Position numbers and translations under genes: made by a program. A stretch of DNA of 64,000 nt from Leishmania infantum JPCM5 (lineage: Eukaryota > Euglenozoa > Kinetoplastea > Trypanosomatida > Trypanosomatidae). Location of the stretch: NCBI RefSeq assembly GCF_000002875.2, contig NC_009388.2:126001-190000 (forward strand), in the 5' to 3' direction. The notes under the pieces were generated by a model, which saw nothing but the letters and a program-made list of their open reading frames with translations, had not been told where the DNA came from and did no database searches. Below, one piece after another: positions 1 through 11,051 of this stretch (position 1 is its first letter; every line of letters begins with the position of its first letter).

Positions 1-315
1 CGCGCATCTCCCATGTTCTCGTTCCCTCACGTGCCTGCTCCGGATCCTTTCTCTCCCCTTCTTTTTTCGTTTCGCCTCCGCCGGAGGCCCCCCCCCCTCA
101 CACACCTCATCACCCGCGCCACGTCTATCACGCGGAAGGCCGCTGCGCTTTCCTTTCAACGCTACGCACGTGTGCACGGTCGCACGCCTTCGCTCTCGCT
201 CTCTCACGCTTTCCGTTCCTCCCGGCCCTCTGCGAGCATCCCCACCGCCCCAGACCCCAAAAACTGTTCCTCAACTCACCCGGCCATCTATCTCTCGCGC
301 ACACGGGCCACAGCC
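1..315. other. Spacer at window start, no gene seen
   Basis: Pyrimidine-rich spacer DNA with several CT tracts. The reading frames that cross it have no start with coding-like composition. It probably belongs to the untranslated leader of the broken transporter copy that follows. Confidence 0.5.
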
Positions 316-735
316 ATGTCGCCAGTCAAGCATGTGCAGCGAGGCGCAGAGGCGGGGCGGCCTGCTCTGTGAGGACACTACCACCCTCGTAGTCAGAAGC
401 ACGAGAGCAACACCGACTGCATGGGTAGCAATCTTCGCGCTCGACGCAGCCGCGCCAGCTACGACTACCTTGTCGGAGCCAGCGACGGCCGGAGTCCGGG
501 CAACGCCTGCAACAACTTCGTCTACCACTCCAACCGGAAGCCGACGGGGGGCAGGAGCTTGGAATACCTTGACGGGGACCAGAACCGCACCGCCGCGCTG
601 CGCGAACCCGGGCCCGGTCGGCCTGCTCGGCTTTGGCCTCTCGACGATCCTGCTGAACCTGCACAACACCGGGAGCTTTCCGCTGTCGACGGTGATCGTC
701 GCCATGGGCATCTGCCTCGGCGGAGGTGCGCAACC
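316..735 (+). pseudogene. Broken, 3'-truncated copy of a GPR1/FUN34/YaaH transporter gene
   Basis: Bases 583-732 match bases 2125-2274 of the intact neighbour at a constant offset of 1542, with one mismatch seen. They encode the family signature [12 protein letters not shown] and the first membrane segment. The match stops abruptly after the GGGAQ codons. Upstream, the most protein-like reading (including [12 protein letters not shown] and [11 protein letters not shown]) lies in a different frame from the conserved block, so a frameshift falls near 585-604. In that first frame an ATG at 316 meets a stop at 370-372. An ATG at 332 does give one open frame through the conserved block to 1102, but its N-terminal composition is poor and it lacks the other membrane segments. 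I read this as a decayed paralogue with its own N-terminus. A collapsed or misassembled tandem array would look the same. Confidence 0.65.
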
Positions 736-1882
736 CCTCCACTGCTGTATGTCTCCTTCCCTCCTCTCTTCCCCTTTATCGTTGTTCTCTGTAGACACAC
801 ATATGCATACGCATGCATGCATGATATATATATATATATGTGTGTCTCTGTGTGTGTGTGTGTGTCTTTCTTTCCCGCTAAACGACGCCGTCGTGTTTCG
901 GCCATGCTGTTGCGCTTCCTTCCCTCGTTTTCTTTTCGCCGTTCACCGTCATCGTCCAGCTCGTGCGCATGCTACCCCCCCCTCCCTCCCACATGCGAAA
1001 CCAGGAACAATGCAACGCGCGGAGGTGGTCCGCTGGTGTGGTGCGCAGAAAGGCCATCGTATGCGCCACATGGATGGTGGGCGTGTGTGTCTGTGGAAGT
1101 AGAGGCGGTAAGTGACTTTTGCCCACCGACTGACGTCGCTCGCTCTCCCCTGCCGCCGCCATTCTCCACCCCACACACACACACACGCGCGGAGATGCCA
1201 GACAAACACGGCTACACGCCCAAGTGCAGGCATTTGTATGTGCGCGGGCATGTAGGTACTTATGTGTACTGTGGACCTCTTGCCTCCTCCTCCTCCCTCA
1301 TCTCTCTCCCCTCGCTTGTCTGTGTCTGGTGCCTCGCCCCCATCCCACTCCCTCTACCGCCCCAAAACCCGTGTCTCCTGCTCACGACTGGACGACATTG
1401 AACCTCTACTTCCTGATGGGAATACCGGCGTGCATTTTCCTTGTTGGTCTCTTTCCTATCGCCTGCCCATCCACCTCCTCCTGCCCTCCCTCCGTCGGCA
1501 TCATCGAGATGCAGCGCATCCGGCGTTCTCTGCGTCTCTGCCTCTCCTCTGAAGCCTTCTTTCTCTCTCTTCCCTCTTCCTCCAGTGATCTTCTCTCACA
1601 CGTCCTGCCGTGTTGCTCCAGCTTGCGGACGTTGTCTTCTGCTTTGGTATCTTCCCGTCGCCCTTCTGCAGCTCGCTGGTTTCTGCGTGCGTGCATGAGC
1701 GGTGCGCCAACACGCTTGGCGTCAGAGCACATCCACGTGATTCATCACCGGCCTGCCTCTGCCCTTTTCTCACCATCACTACACCGCACCTGCCAGAGCC
1801 CGACACGGTGACGCGCCGCCGCCACCCATCCCTACTCCCCCCCCCCTTCTCTCCCCTCCCCTTTACGCACGCATCTCCAGAG
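736..1882. other. Spacer between the two transporter copies
   Basis: Contains a TA run followed by TG repeats at about 822-866, CA repeats near 1172-1190 and long pyrimidine stretches. No open frame with coding composition was seen. It should hold the 3' end of any upstream transcript and the leader of the intact gene at 1883. Confidence 0.6.
1555..1585 (+). promoter_or_regulatory. Probable spliced-leader acceptor for the gene at 1883
   Basis: A nearly unbroken pyrimidine tract ends in CAG at 1583-1585, the usual layout of a trypanosomatid trans-splice site. Use of this AG would leave a leader of about 300 bases. A second tract at about 1826-1863 ends in an AG at 1879-1880, only two bases from the ATG, so it is less likely. 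Confidence 0.4.
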
Positions 1883-2794
1883 ATGTCCACGATCAGCGGG
1901 CCCAATGGCAAACCCGCCCATGAGCCCGTCACCTCCGCCGCCCAAACCAACGCCGACCTGTATGTGTTCCATGAGAAGTATTCGTGCGGCAACGTGTCCC
2001 AGACGGCGCTCGGTCGCCAGGATGCCCTGGCTCTCAACAAGAACGGCAAATCGCTCCGTGAAAGCTCGCGGAAGCTGAAGCGGAAGCGTCTGTGTGAGCT
2101 CCAGGAGTGGGAATATCAGGCAGCAACCGCACCGCGGCGCTGCGCGAACCCGGGCCCGGTCGGCCTGCTCGGCTTTGGCCTCTCGACGATCCTGCTGAAC
2201 CTGCACAACACCGGGAGCTTTCCGCTGTCGACGGTGATCGTCGCCATGGGCATCTGCCTCGGCGGAGGTGCGCAGTTTATCGCGGGTCTGCTCGAGTGGG
2301 TGCGCGGTAACACCTTCGCGTACGTCGCCTTCACCTCGTACGGCGCCTTCTGGCTGTCCCTCGTGTGCGTCTGGATGCTGCCCAACACGGCCGCCGGCAC
2401 CTCCAAGCTCGTGGATCCAGCGAGCGAGTACTTCGTAGGCGTGTACCTCTTCTTGTGGGGCATCTTCTCCTTCGTCATGCTTCTGTGCACCATCCGCATG
2501 AACCTCGCCATCTTTCTCGTGTTTCTCACCGTGACGCTGCTCTTCCTGATGCTCGGCTGCAGCAGCATGGCGAGCAGCGCCGTGGGGCTGCGTGCGGCCG
2601 GCTACGAGGGCATCATCTGCGGCTCCCTCGCCCTCTACCTCGCCTTTGCCGAGATTCTGAACGAGATGTGGGACCGCACAATCCTGCCGGTGATCCCGAT
2701 GACGCAGGTGCTCGGCTGGCTCGGCGCCAGCCCGGAGAAGGCGAGCGACAGTGCCGAGCTGGAGAACCACGAGCAGCCACCCAAGGGCAACTGA
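1883..2794 (+). CDS. GPR1/FUN34/YaaH (acetate transporter) family membrane protein
   Basis: A 303-residue protein starting at an ATG just after a pyrimidine tract; a longer open frame upstream begins only with a non-ATG codon. After a hydrophilic N-terminus of about 85 residues comes the family signature [12 protein letters not shown] (from residue 89). Six membrane segments follow, up to about residue 285, and then a short charged tail. Length and topology fit the AceTr family, whose yeast and bacterial members move acetate/succinate or ammonium-linked substrates across the plasma membrane. The substrate here is an inference from the family. In Leishmania such genes occur in small tandem groups, and the broken copy just upstream fits that. 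Confidence 0.85.
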   Translation: MSTISGPNGKPAHEPVTSAAQTNADLYVFHEKYSCGNVSQTALGRQDALALNKNGKSLRESSRKLKRKRLCELQEWEYQAATAPRRCANPGPVGLLGFGLSTILLNLHNTGSFPLSTVIVAMGICLGGGAQFIAGLLEWVRGNTFAYVAFTSYGAFWLSLVCVWMLPNTAAGTSKLVDPASEYFVGVYLFLWGIFSFVMLLCTIRMNLAIFLVFLTVTLLFLMLGCSSMASSAVGLRAAGYEGIICGSLALYLAFAEILNEMWDRTILPVIPMTQVLGWLGASPEKASDSAELENHEQPPKGN

Positions 2795-4110
2795 AGCGGT
2801 GAAGACAGTGTGCGCTTTATGAAGATGAAGGCACCGGTGCGGAGGAGGGAAAGGAGAGAGAGCTTTTCTGGATGTCGCCCTAGACCCAGGCACAGATACG
2901 CAGATGCACTCATGCACGTACACCATCCAGCCCTCCCCCCCCCCGTCCTCAGCTCGCTCGCTTTCTCCTTTGCTCGTGCGTAGCACCGTGCATACGTGCG
3001 CAGCGCGTGCGTTGCCTTACCCCTCTTCTTCGGTTTCGGACCCTTCTTGGGCAGCCCGACTCCCTTCCGCCATCTCTGTCGTCCGTGACGACGAAACCCA
3101 CTTGCTGGCTCTTCGGCGTCGTCATGCATGCCCGTGCCACAGGGTGCAGGCTAACCGAGCCTTCTCTTCACGCCACGCCACGCTCTCTGTGAGCTCGTGT
3201 ACCTTCCTCTGTCGCTCTCTCGCACGCACACAGACCTACCCTGTTACCCATTGAGATATAGCGGTAGATGTGTGCGTCTATCTATTCGGGCCTGTGCGTG
3301 TGCGTGTGTGGACGCGCCCTCGCGTTTGTTTTTTACTTTTATGGTTGCTGCCATTCTCTGCGCGTTCTTGTGCTCGTTGTTGTCTTCTCGCGTGTGGCTG
3401 GATGCGTCCTGGCGCGTCTGGTGAAGCTGCGTGGCATTGCGCGTTCACGTAGCCCTCAGTAGCACACACACACACACGCACAGGCACAGGCTCACCTGGT
3501 ACTGCATTCGGGAGCTGACGCGAGGCGCGGAAAAGATCCGCCTTCTTCTCTCGAGACCACACCCCCTCCCTCTCTCTTGCTCCTTGCGTGTAATGCCGGC
3601 ATTGTTGTTCCTTCGCGGCTTGCCGTTCTCTCATGTCGCGGTGCTACGCCCGTTTTTTTTTTTTGGTGGAAGGGGGGGGGCTCTGCATGCGCGCCATCTA
3701 CCGCTGTCGCTAGAACCATCCACCTTCGCGCATCCACGAGACATCGTGTGCGTCTCTTCTTTTCATTTGCCCTTCATAGAGGGCAGCGTGGCAGCGCACT
3801 GAAAGCGGAGCGGAGAAGTGGCCGTCGTCTCGCTCACATGGGCAAGTGAGGCACCGAGGTTAGCGGTGGGTGCGGTCGATATAGCACACGCATGCTCGAG
3901 AGACCTCTGAGACGAAGAGGAGGAGGAGGAGGGGGATTGGTAGGTGGGGGAGACGGGGGGGATCGCCGCGCAGTACGGCGTGCCATCCTTCTGCCCTGCT
4001 CCATCTTTTTTTTTTTGGAGATCTTTTGCTTTCTTGTGGGTTGGCGTTGCCGATGGCCGTTCTGTTTTCGTGCGTGTGCTCGCGCGCGCTCTCCGGCTCC
4101 TGCGAGAGAG

Positions 4111-4137
4111 GAGGGAGGGAGGGAGGGAGGGAGGGAG
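4111..4137 (+). repeat. (GGGA)n microsatellite
   Basis: About six perfect GGGA units followed by a GCGAGC-type repeat. Four or more G triplets with one-base loops could fold as a G-quadruplex on this strand. Confidence 0.8.
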
Positions 4138-5757
4138 CGCGAGCGCGAGCGAGAGACGGAGCGCGAAAGGGGCGAAGAACAATGCGAGCGGTGCCGCGCA
4201 CAGGGGGGGGAGCATAGCCAGTGGAGATGGTGGTGGCCCTTGGGGAACGAAAGAGGCAACAGGTACGACACAGCGGTACCTTTCTCCTGCGGCCCCTCCC
4301 CCTCCCCCTCCCTCTGCCTCTCTCTCTCTAAACCCCTACGCGCACGCACGCCGACGCCGAGCTACGAGCAACGCCCTCATGCCTTCGCCCTTCCTCGTTG
4401 CTTCATCATCAGTGTGTTCCCCTGTTTTAGTTCGTGTGCACGTACTTGCGCGTCTATATATATATAATCTTTTTTGTTGTTTTGCCTTGATCCCTTGCAA
4501 GCGTCTTCCTCTTCCTTTCTTCACCCCCTCCCCCCCCCCTCCCCCACATACAGCACACACAAACACCCCCTCCTCCTTCGACGTTGCTGCTCTTGCGAAT
4601 ACAGATAAGGTATAGGTATGTTATATATTGTGTGCAGGGAGGAGGCGGGGGCGGGCTCTTCTCCTGGCCATAAACCCCACCAGCCCTTCCCCTCCCCTCC
4701 CAAGCGAAACTAAAAACGTGCATCCTCACGGCATGTGTGAAGAGGGGGACGGTGTGCAAGACGTACCACACGCACACGTCCGTGTGCATGTGTGTGTGTG
4801 TGTGTTGGTCGTGACGTGTCCTCTCTCTTCCCCTTAGCCCTTACCTCGCCGCTGTCGTTGTCCTCGGTGCGTGTCTTGGAAAAATATAGATATATGGTGT
4901 GCACATGCATACATATGTATGCATGTGTTTGCCTCCCAATGCTCAGCCTGCTTCCTCCGTTTGCTTTACGTTTTCTTTTTCGCGCGCGCGCGCGTGTGTG
5001 TGTGTGTGTGTGCACGCGCGATGCATAGCCAAGAAAAAAAAAACGAAGCGCGCAAATTCGTTTCCTTTCCTTTCTGTTTGCCTTCAAGACGAAACCGGTC
5101 ATTGCATCGAGCAGCCGACACGAGGCACATCCCACCCTACCCGCCCACCCACCCCACCGACAGACAGGCACGCATACACCTCTGCACGGAGGCCAGTAAG
5201 GAAGGGGTAAGAGGGGTTCTCCATTTCGTTCGCTCTTGCTCGCGCTCAGCCGCCGCAGCGTAGCGGCTGCGCCACCGCTCACCTCACGTCTGTGTGCGTG
5301 GCCTTTGGTGCGTGCGCGCGTATGTGTGATGGGGTGCTCGGCATGCACGCAGCGAATATAGAGGTGAATGCCTTTACATATATATGTATACGCCTATACA
5401 TATGGTTGTGTTCTCTGCCTGCCCGTCCTTCTCACGAACTCCTCAAACCTCCTTCCTCACCGACCCCCGCCCCTTCTCCACCCCCAAACGCCTCCCTCTC
5501 CTGCTGGCTTGACATGATGATATGCGCACACACACGTGCCCACAAGCTTGTGTATTTCTCCCCCGCCCCCTCCCTCCCTCGCTGTAGAACACGTCGTCAA
5601 GTCACAGAGTTCTCCCCCTCCCCCCGTTTCCCTCACGAAGAGCGCCCACAAACAACATAAAGACGCAGCGCACTTCGCTGTTTTGGGAGGAAAGGCCTGA
5701 CATTGGTGGATCATCGACGTCTGTGACGCCCACATCCGTTTTCGCCGAGCTCCCGCG

Positions 5758-5813
5758 TCGCTGCCTCTCTCTCCCTCGCTTCTTCCTCCTCCTCTGGTGT
5801 GGTGTCGCTTCAG
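5758..5813 (+). promoter_or_regulatory. Probable spliced-leader acceptor for the gene at 5893
   Basis: A pyrimidine tract (about 5759-5795) is followed by the first AG at 5812-5813. This gives an 80-base leader before the ATG at 5893, a typical arrangement. Confidence 0.5.
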
Positions 5814-5892
5814 GAACGGGCAGCACGACACGCACTCGCACGGCGCTAGCATAGCATCTCCTCTGCGCCCGCCTGTATTCCTTCCCTGAAGA

Positions 5893-7935
5893 ATGCCGCT
5901 CGACAACAAAGAGCCGCACCGCCGCGGAGCCGCGGATGCTGCGCAGCAGCCGTCAGGGTCTGTCAAACCCAAGACGCCATCAAACACAGTGCTGGCGTTC
6001 GCGTTGCGGGAGGAGGAGAACCACATCGACGATGCTGCGCTCGTCGCCGCTATGGATGACGAAAACGCCGACCCGCTGCTGCACCCGGCCCAGACCCGCG
6101 CACTCTCCCACATCGAGCAGCGCGAGGAAAACCGCTTGCGCGGTGATCCGTGGCGCTTCGCGGTGGCGCCCATCTTCTGCCTGCTCTCCATCTCCAACGC
6201 CATGCAGTGGATCGCCTTCTCGCCCATTGTGGATGAGGTGCGCACGTACTTCCACATGAACGCGACACAAGTGAACTTCCTGGCCACCACCTACGTGATC
6301 GCCTACGTCGTCATCGTCTTCCTCAGCTGCAAGCTGTACGAGGTGACCGGCATCAAGATTGGCGTCTTGATTGCCGCCGCGGCGAACGCGCTCGGTGCGC
6401 TGCTGAAGATTATCGCCCTCTACGCGTGGCCCAACGCGGCCCTGCTGTACCTCGCGCAGGTCTCCAACAGCTTCACGGAGGTGCTCACAATCGCGACGCC
6501 TCCGCTCATATCGAACCGCTGGTTCCCGGAGAAGGAGCGCATGGTGGCGAACACCGTCATGTCCTCGGCGCTCAATTTCGGGTGCGGTATCGGCGTCCTC
6601 ATCCCGACCTTCTTCGTGGGCCCGGATAAGCAGTCGAAGAAGCACTTCGGCAACTTCTTCTGGTTTCACTTCGCCTACGCGGCGCTGGTGCTCGCTCTCG
6701 TCGTCTTCCTCTTTCCACGGAAGCCGCGCTACGCCGCCAGCCACGTCGCGGCGCGGCAGCAGAACCGCGAGGAGCGCCGCCTGCGCGCGCTCGATCACGT
6801 GTTGCACCGCCGGCACAGCGACGAGGATGAAGAGTCTGACAACCGGCCGCATCCGCATGTCGGGCAGAAGAAGGGCGTCGCCAAGGGCAAGAATGAGCCT
6901 CTCGTAGCCGGCGTGACGGATGCCTGCAAGGAGGGCAGCTGCGACGTGGCGGCGGCGGCGGCGGGCAACCAGTGCGCCAGCAGCAACGGTACCGCTGTGG
7001 AGCACGTCATCGACGAGATTCAGGACGCGGAGTCGGAGAGCGAGAGGGAAGAGCCGGAGGTGCAGCCGGTGAACGTCTTCTCCGTGCTGATGGACTGCTT
7101 CCGCGAGTTCCGCAGTAACTGGTCCTTCATTCTCCTTGCCATCAGCTCTGCCGCGGAGCTGGGTCTCATCTGGGGTGTGGCGACGGTGCTGCCGCAGATG
7201 CTGGCCCCGTACGGCATCAGCGAGGCCATGGCCGGCTGGATCGGCTTCCTCAACCTCGTGCTCGGCACCGTCGTCTGCCCCTTCTTTATGCCACTCGTGG
7301 ACCGCTATGGCCGCCGCTACAAGCTGCTTCTGTGCGCCCTGTCCGTGATGGTGGTGATTGTCATGGTGCTGCTCACGCTGCTGCTGCACTTCGGCCCCGC
7401 CGTGCACGAGAATAGCAAGCACTACGTCACGGCCGTCTTTGTGCTCTGGGGCGGGGTCGCGGGTATCTGCCAGAACTTCATGATGCCGCTCATGTTCGAG
7501 TACGTTGTGGAGCTGACCTTCCCCATGGCGGAGAGCACGTCCGCACCGGTTCTGACGTGGACCGCTTGCCTGACGAACTTTCTGCTCACGCTCATCTTCG
7601 GTGAAGTGCTGACCGACACGCCCACGGAAAATAAGGCGCTGCGCACCTTCATCGGCGCCACCGTCGTCTCCTTTATTGGCTGCGTGACCCTCTTCCTCAC
7701 GAAGCCGTTGACGAAGCGCACGGACTACGAGAAGCGCCAGGCCGAGGCCCTCGAGCAGCGCAAGATGCGCCTGCAGTCGGCGGCAGCGGTAGCGGCGGGC
7801 ATGAACGGCGCTTGTCTCCATTACGACGTCGACGGCGCCCCAGTCGGCGTGTCAGCGGCGCAGCCCCCGGTGGCGCACCAAAACTCCGCCCACAGCCACC
7901 ACGACGGTGAGGCCACAAAGGTCAAGAGGGCCTGA
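5893..7935 (+). CDS. Major facilitator transporter, FLVCR-like (candidate heme/porphyrin or choline carrier)
   Basis: A 680-residue protein with about 12 membrane segments in two halves: roughly residues 93-280 and 394-605. The first half opens with SNAMQWIAFSPIVDEV and continues with TYVIAYVVIVFLSC, TPPLISNRWFPEKERM and ALNFGCGIGVLIPTFFV. This pattern of NxxQW in the first segment and NRWFP in the middle is close to the FLVCR family of heme/choline exporters and importers. A long cytoplasmic loop (about 280-390) is rich in Asp, Glu, His and Lys. The C-terminal 75 residues are cytoplasmic, starting KPLTKRTDYEKRQ at residue 604. Leishmania cannot make heme and relies on uptake, so a porphyrin substrate is plausible, but this is inference. 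Other solute substrates are possible. The ATG at 5893 is the first in frame. Confidence 0.75.
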   Translation: MPLDNKEPHRRGAADAAQQPSGSVKPKTPSNTVLAFALREEENHIDDAALVAAMDDENADPLLHPAQTRALSHIEQREENRLRGDPWRFAVAPIFCLLSISNAMQWIAFSPIVDEVRTYFHMNATQVNFLATTYVIAYVVIVFLSCKLYEVTGIKIGVLIAAAANALGALLKIIALYAWPNAALLYLAQVSNSFTEVLTIATPPLISNRWFPEKERMVANTVMSSALNFGCGIGVLIPTFFVGPDKQSKKHFGNFFWFHFAYAALVLALVVFLFPRKPRYAASHVAARQQNREERRLRALDHVLHRRHSDEDEESDNRPHPHVGQKKGVAKGKNEPLVAGVTDACKEGSCDVAAAAAGNQCASSNGTAVEHVIDEIQDAESESEREEPEVQPVNVFSVLMDCFREFRSNWSFILLAISSAAELGLIWGVATVLPQMLAPYGISEAMAGWIGFLNLVLGTVVCPFFMPLVDRYGRRYKLLLCALSVMVVIVMVLLTLLLHFGPAVHENSKHYVTAVFVLWGGVAGICQNFMMPLMFEYVVELTFPMAESTSAPVLTWTACLTNFLLTLIFGEVLTDTPTENKALRTFIGATVVSFIGCVTLFLTKPLTKRTDYEKRQAEALEQRKMRLQSAAAVAAGMNGACLHYDVDGAPVGVSAAQPPVAHQNSAHSHHDGEATKVKRA

Positions 7936-8782
7936 GCAGCAAGAGCCGCAGAGGGGACATCCGCGCATGGCACTCACCGCCCACGCGCGCGCGCTTGTCT
8001 CCGACTCGCCCTCTCACCTCTCGCTTCGCCAAACACGCACGGCTCCTGCCATCTTCGCCGTCACGCTGCACGTCTTGGGAGGGGTAACCAACTCGAGAGA
8101 TGCAGCTCTCAGGGGGAGTGGCACTCTAAAGTTCCAAGCACGCACGCACGCACACACACACACACACACGCATATATATATACATAAAAAGAGATGATGA
8201 GTGTGTGTTGGACAGGGTGAGAGAGGAGGGAGGAGGGCGGTGAGGGGGTGGGAGGGAAGGAGGGGAGGGGAGGGGCACTGCACACCCATGCGGAGGTGGT
8301 GCATCCGCGTCTACGAGCAGACGATTCTTTGGCCCTCTGTCACTGGCGCTTTTCAGTTTTCAACCATCATCACCGAACTGCCACTGCCCAACCGCGCCGT
8401 TGCCCTTCTGTTTCCTTCATGGGAATCAGGCGGAGCAGAGAGCAGACGGGCGGGCGACAACGGGCGATGTGCATGCAAGCGCATGGGCGAGAGGCTATCC
8501 CCAGCGTGCATCACTCACCCCACCCCCACACACACGCAGGTACCCCGTCCGCTTACTCGCCCCTTCACGGTCTTCGACTCGGCTTGACTCTCGCTCTCCG
8601 CTTGTTCTGGTCTCTTCATTTTGAATCCCCCTCCTGCCCGCCTCCACTCCCCTTCCTTTCCTATCTCCAGTGTGTTATTTGTTGCTCGCGTGGGGTGGTG
8701 TGTGCATGTGTATGTATGCATGGCATGGCCGCCTTGTTAGACACCGTCGAAGTTGCGCCATCGGTGGAGTTTGTGTGTGTGT

Positions 8783-8797
8783 GGGGGGGGGGGGGGG
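8783..8797 (+). repeat. G15 homopolymer
   Basis: Fifteen consecutive G follow a TG repeat. Length is prone to variation and to sequencing error. Confidence 0.8.
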
Positions 8798-8928
8798 CGG
8801 TGAGTGGGTGTGGGCGTGCAGATGCATGTTCAACCGTCGGCCATCTGGCACCGCCGCCGTCCTCCTCCCTTCCACCTCACGTCCTCTGGACGGCGCCTTT
8901 TCACCCTTCTCGTCTCGTCCAGTTGGAT

Positions 8929-8975
8929 TACATAATATATATATATATATCACTATTATTATATATATATATATG
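8929..8975. repeat. Imperfect TA-rich inverted repeat
   Basis: Two TA-dinucleotide blocks flank a short CACTATTATT spacer and run into TG repeats. The block can fold into an imperfect hairpin. Confidence 0.6.
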
Positions 8976-11010
8976 TGTGTGTATACATGTTTGTGTGTCT
9001 GTATATGTTCTGTGTAACGCCTCCTTCGCTTCGTTTTTTTTTCTGTAGACGTACTCGGAGACGCACGCGCGCGCAGGCCGCCTCTCTCCCTCGCTCGCTC
9101 GCTCACTCGCTCCTTCGATTTCTTTTTGTGCAGCCGCTCTGCAGAACAGCGAAATGGGGGCGTGTCTCTGCGTGTCTGCCTCATCACTCGGCGCACGATG
9201 GCGCACGGACGGCGTGCCTCTGTGTCCAGCGCTTACCGTGCGTGTGTGTCGTTGGAGCGTCTTTGGGGTACCGAGCTCGTATCCCTTTCTTCCGTCCGCG
9301 TTCTTGTCTTCTCTGTCTCTTATTTTTTTTTCACATGTGCCGTTCTTCGGTTTCGTTGTTTGCGAGGACCCCTACCGCCATCGCCTCCCGCGGCATTCCG
9401 CGCTGGTAGCGGCTTCGCGATGTCGGCAGGTTCTGCTCGATGCTGATGTGGTCTTTTTCGCAGTTTTGCTTTGTTTCTTTTGGGGAGGGAGGCACGACAG
9501 GGTGGCGGCATGAGACGCGCCCCCCTCCCCCCTCTCTCTCTCTCCCTCCCTCCCCATCACCCCGTCGCCGCAGGCCCTTTACTGCCCGTCTTTAGCTCTC
9601 GTTTCTGTACACGTGTGTGTGTGTGTGTGTGTGCTCTCTCTATATACATGTATATATGGAGTTCTTTAGTGCTTGTGTGTGTGCGTGTGTGTGAGGGAGG
9701 GAGGAGGGGGGACGGTGTGTCGGTGGGTGGGTGTCTCTCTCTCTGCCCATGTTTCTCTCTGTGTGTCCACGCCATGGCCCGCTGGGTCGTGTATAGAGCC
9801 TAAATCCCCTCCTCTGTCTATTAACGACCTCTTTCCTGTGCGCGTCGGCGGATGCAACACTTCGACTCTCTGACACAGAGTCGAAAACCCTCTTTCTGCT
9901 TGCGCAGTTCCTGAACTTGCGGAACCGCCGCTGGTGCCCTCGTGGATGTGTATGTGTGTGTGTGTTTGTGTGTGGATGTGTACACGTTTTCAGGAGGGAG
10001 AGGAGGGTGCCGCGGCGCATGTGTTTGTGGCCATGTGTTTCGCTCAGCCTGCGTCTTGAGCAAGTAGATGCTGAAGATGATGGAAGGTGGTAGAGCGCGT
10101 GCGCGCAGACAGGTGTGCTTGCATGTGTACACAAAGAGCCCCATAATGAAGGAGAACAATTAACAACGCGAGGGCATCTCTTCAGAAAAGTAATGCTGAG
10201 GGCATACAGGCAGAAAGACAGACACACGTACGCGAATACATGATCGGCACCTGCTCTGCCGCTGATCTGCGGCGGAGGCAGGTGCAGAAAATGAAAAGGG
10301 GGTGATGGTCGTGCGCTTGATGGGGAAGGAGGAGGGAGGGCTGTGCTATAGGCGGGGCCCACAGGTAGCTCGCTGCAACTCCTAGCGGGCCCCTCCCCCG
10401 CCGACTGATGTGCATCATTCGACGAAGTGGCTTCCCATCTCGCCTCCTCCTCGTATACGGAGACGTCATTTCTTCGTTCCTGTTAGGTGGATGCCCCTTC
10501 TCTCTTCCCCTCCCTCTCTCTCTCTCTGGTGCGGTGGCTGGAGGAGAGGGGTGGCAGTGCTGCGACCGCGTGCGTATTGCCCTGCCAAGACCGCATCCCA
10601 CGCACACGCACGCTTATACTTGCTCTGAAAAACGGCCACACACACACACACACACTCGACGGCCCATCGCTCCATCGCAAGAGCGGAACGAATGCGAAAA
10701 GGGCCACCAAGAGTTAAGCCGATATCGCCGCTGCCGCAGCAGCAGCAGCAGCAGAAGAAGGGCTCCTCGCAAGCGCGCACGCACACGCGCAAACAGACAC
10801 ATAGAATCACCAGTCACTGATATTCTCTACAGATTCTCTCGCGCATGCGGACGTACGCATAGACCGATTTCGCAAACGCACTCACGCCACGCATCATCAT
10901 CGCCCGCGCGCACACTCAGAGAAAGAGAAAGAGGCAGGCCGCTAGATACGCAGAGTCGTCGCTGCCTTTGTACGTCTACGCGAACAACACACGCCGACGG
11001 ACGGACGAGT

Positions 11011-11032
11011 AGACAGACAGACAGACAGACAG
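11011..11032 (+). repeat. (ACAG)n microsatellite in presumed 5' leader
   Basis: About five ACAG units lie 20 bases upstream of the ATG at 11052, so they would sit in the mRNA leader. Confidence 0.7.
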
Positions 11033-11051
11033 GCGCGCACAGAAGGGCGCC

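Larger units (their letters stand above)
2795..5892. other. 3.1-kb spacer, low-complexity tracts only
   Basis: No supported gene. It contains a T run near 3652-3662, CA repeats at about 3464-3480, an A/T run at 4455-4466, a GGGA array at 4111-4137, and an alternating CG/TG stretch at about 4981-5020. Many open frames cross it, but all are rich in Cys/Val/His/Thr from TG/CA repeats, which marks them as spurious. Confidence 0.6.
7936..11051. other. 3.1-kb spacer, simple repeats
   Basis: No supported gene. Notable content: a G-rich GGGA/GGAGG stretch at about 8219-8277, a G15 run at 8783-8797, TA-rich DNA at 8929-8975, TG repeats near 9613-9632, a small hairpin at 9861-9885, a CAG run at about 10738-10753, and an ACAG array at 11011-11032 just before the next ATG. 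A pyrimidine tract at 10499-10528 followed by AG at 10542-10543 could be the acceptor for the gene at 11052. Confidence 0.6.

Noticed and set aside
5980..7821. Long open frame on the minus strand (613 codons) opposite the FLVCR-like gene
   Set aside because: It mirrors GC-ending codons of the + strand gene, gives a His/Arg/Glu/Gly-rich product with no membrane or domain pattern, and has no credible acceptor tract on that strand.
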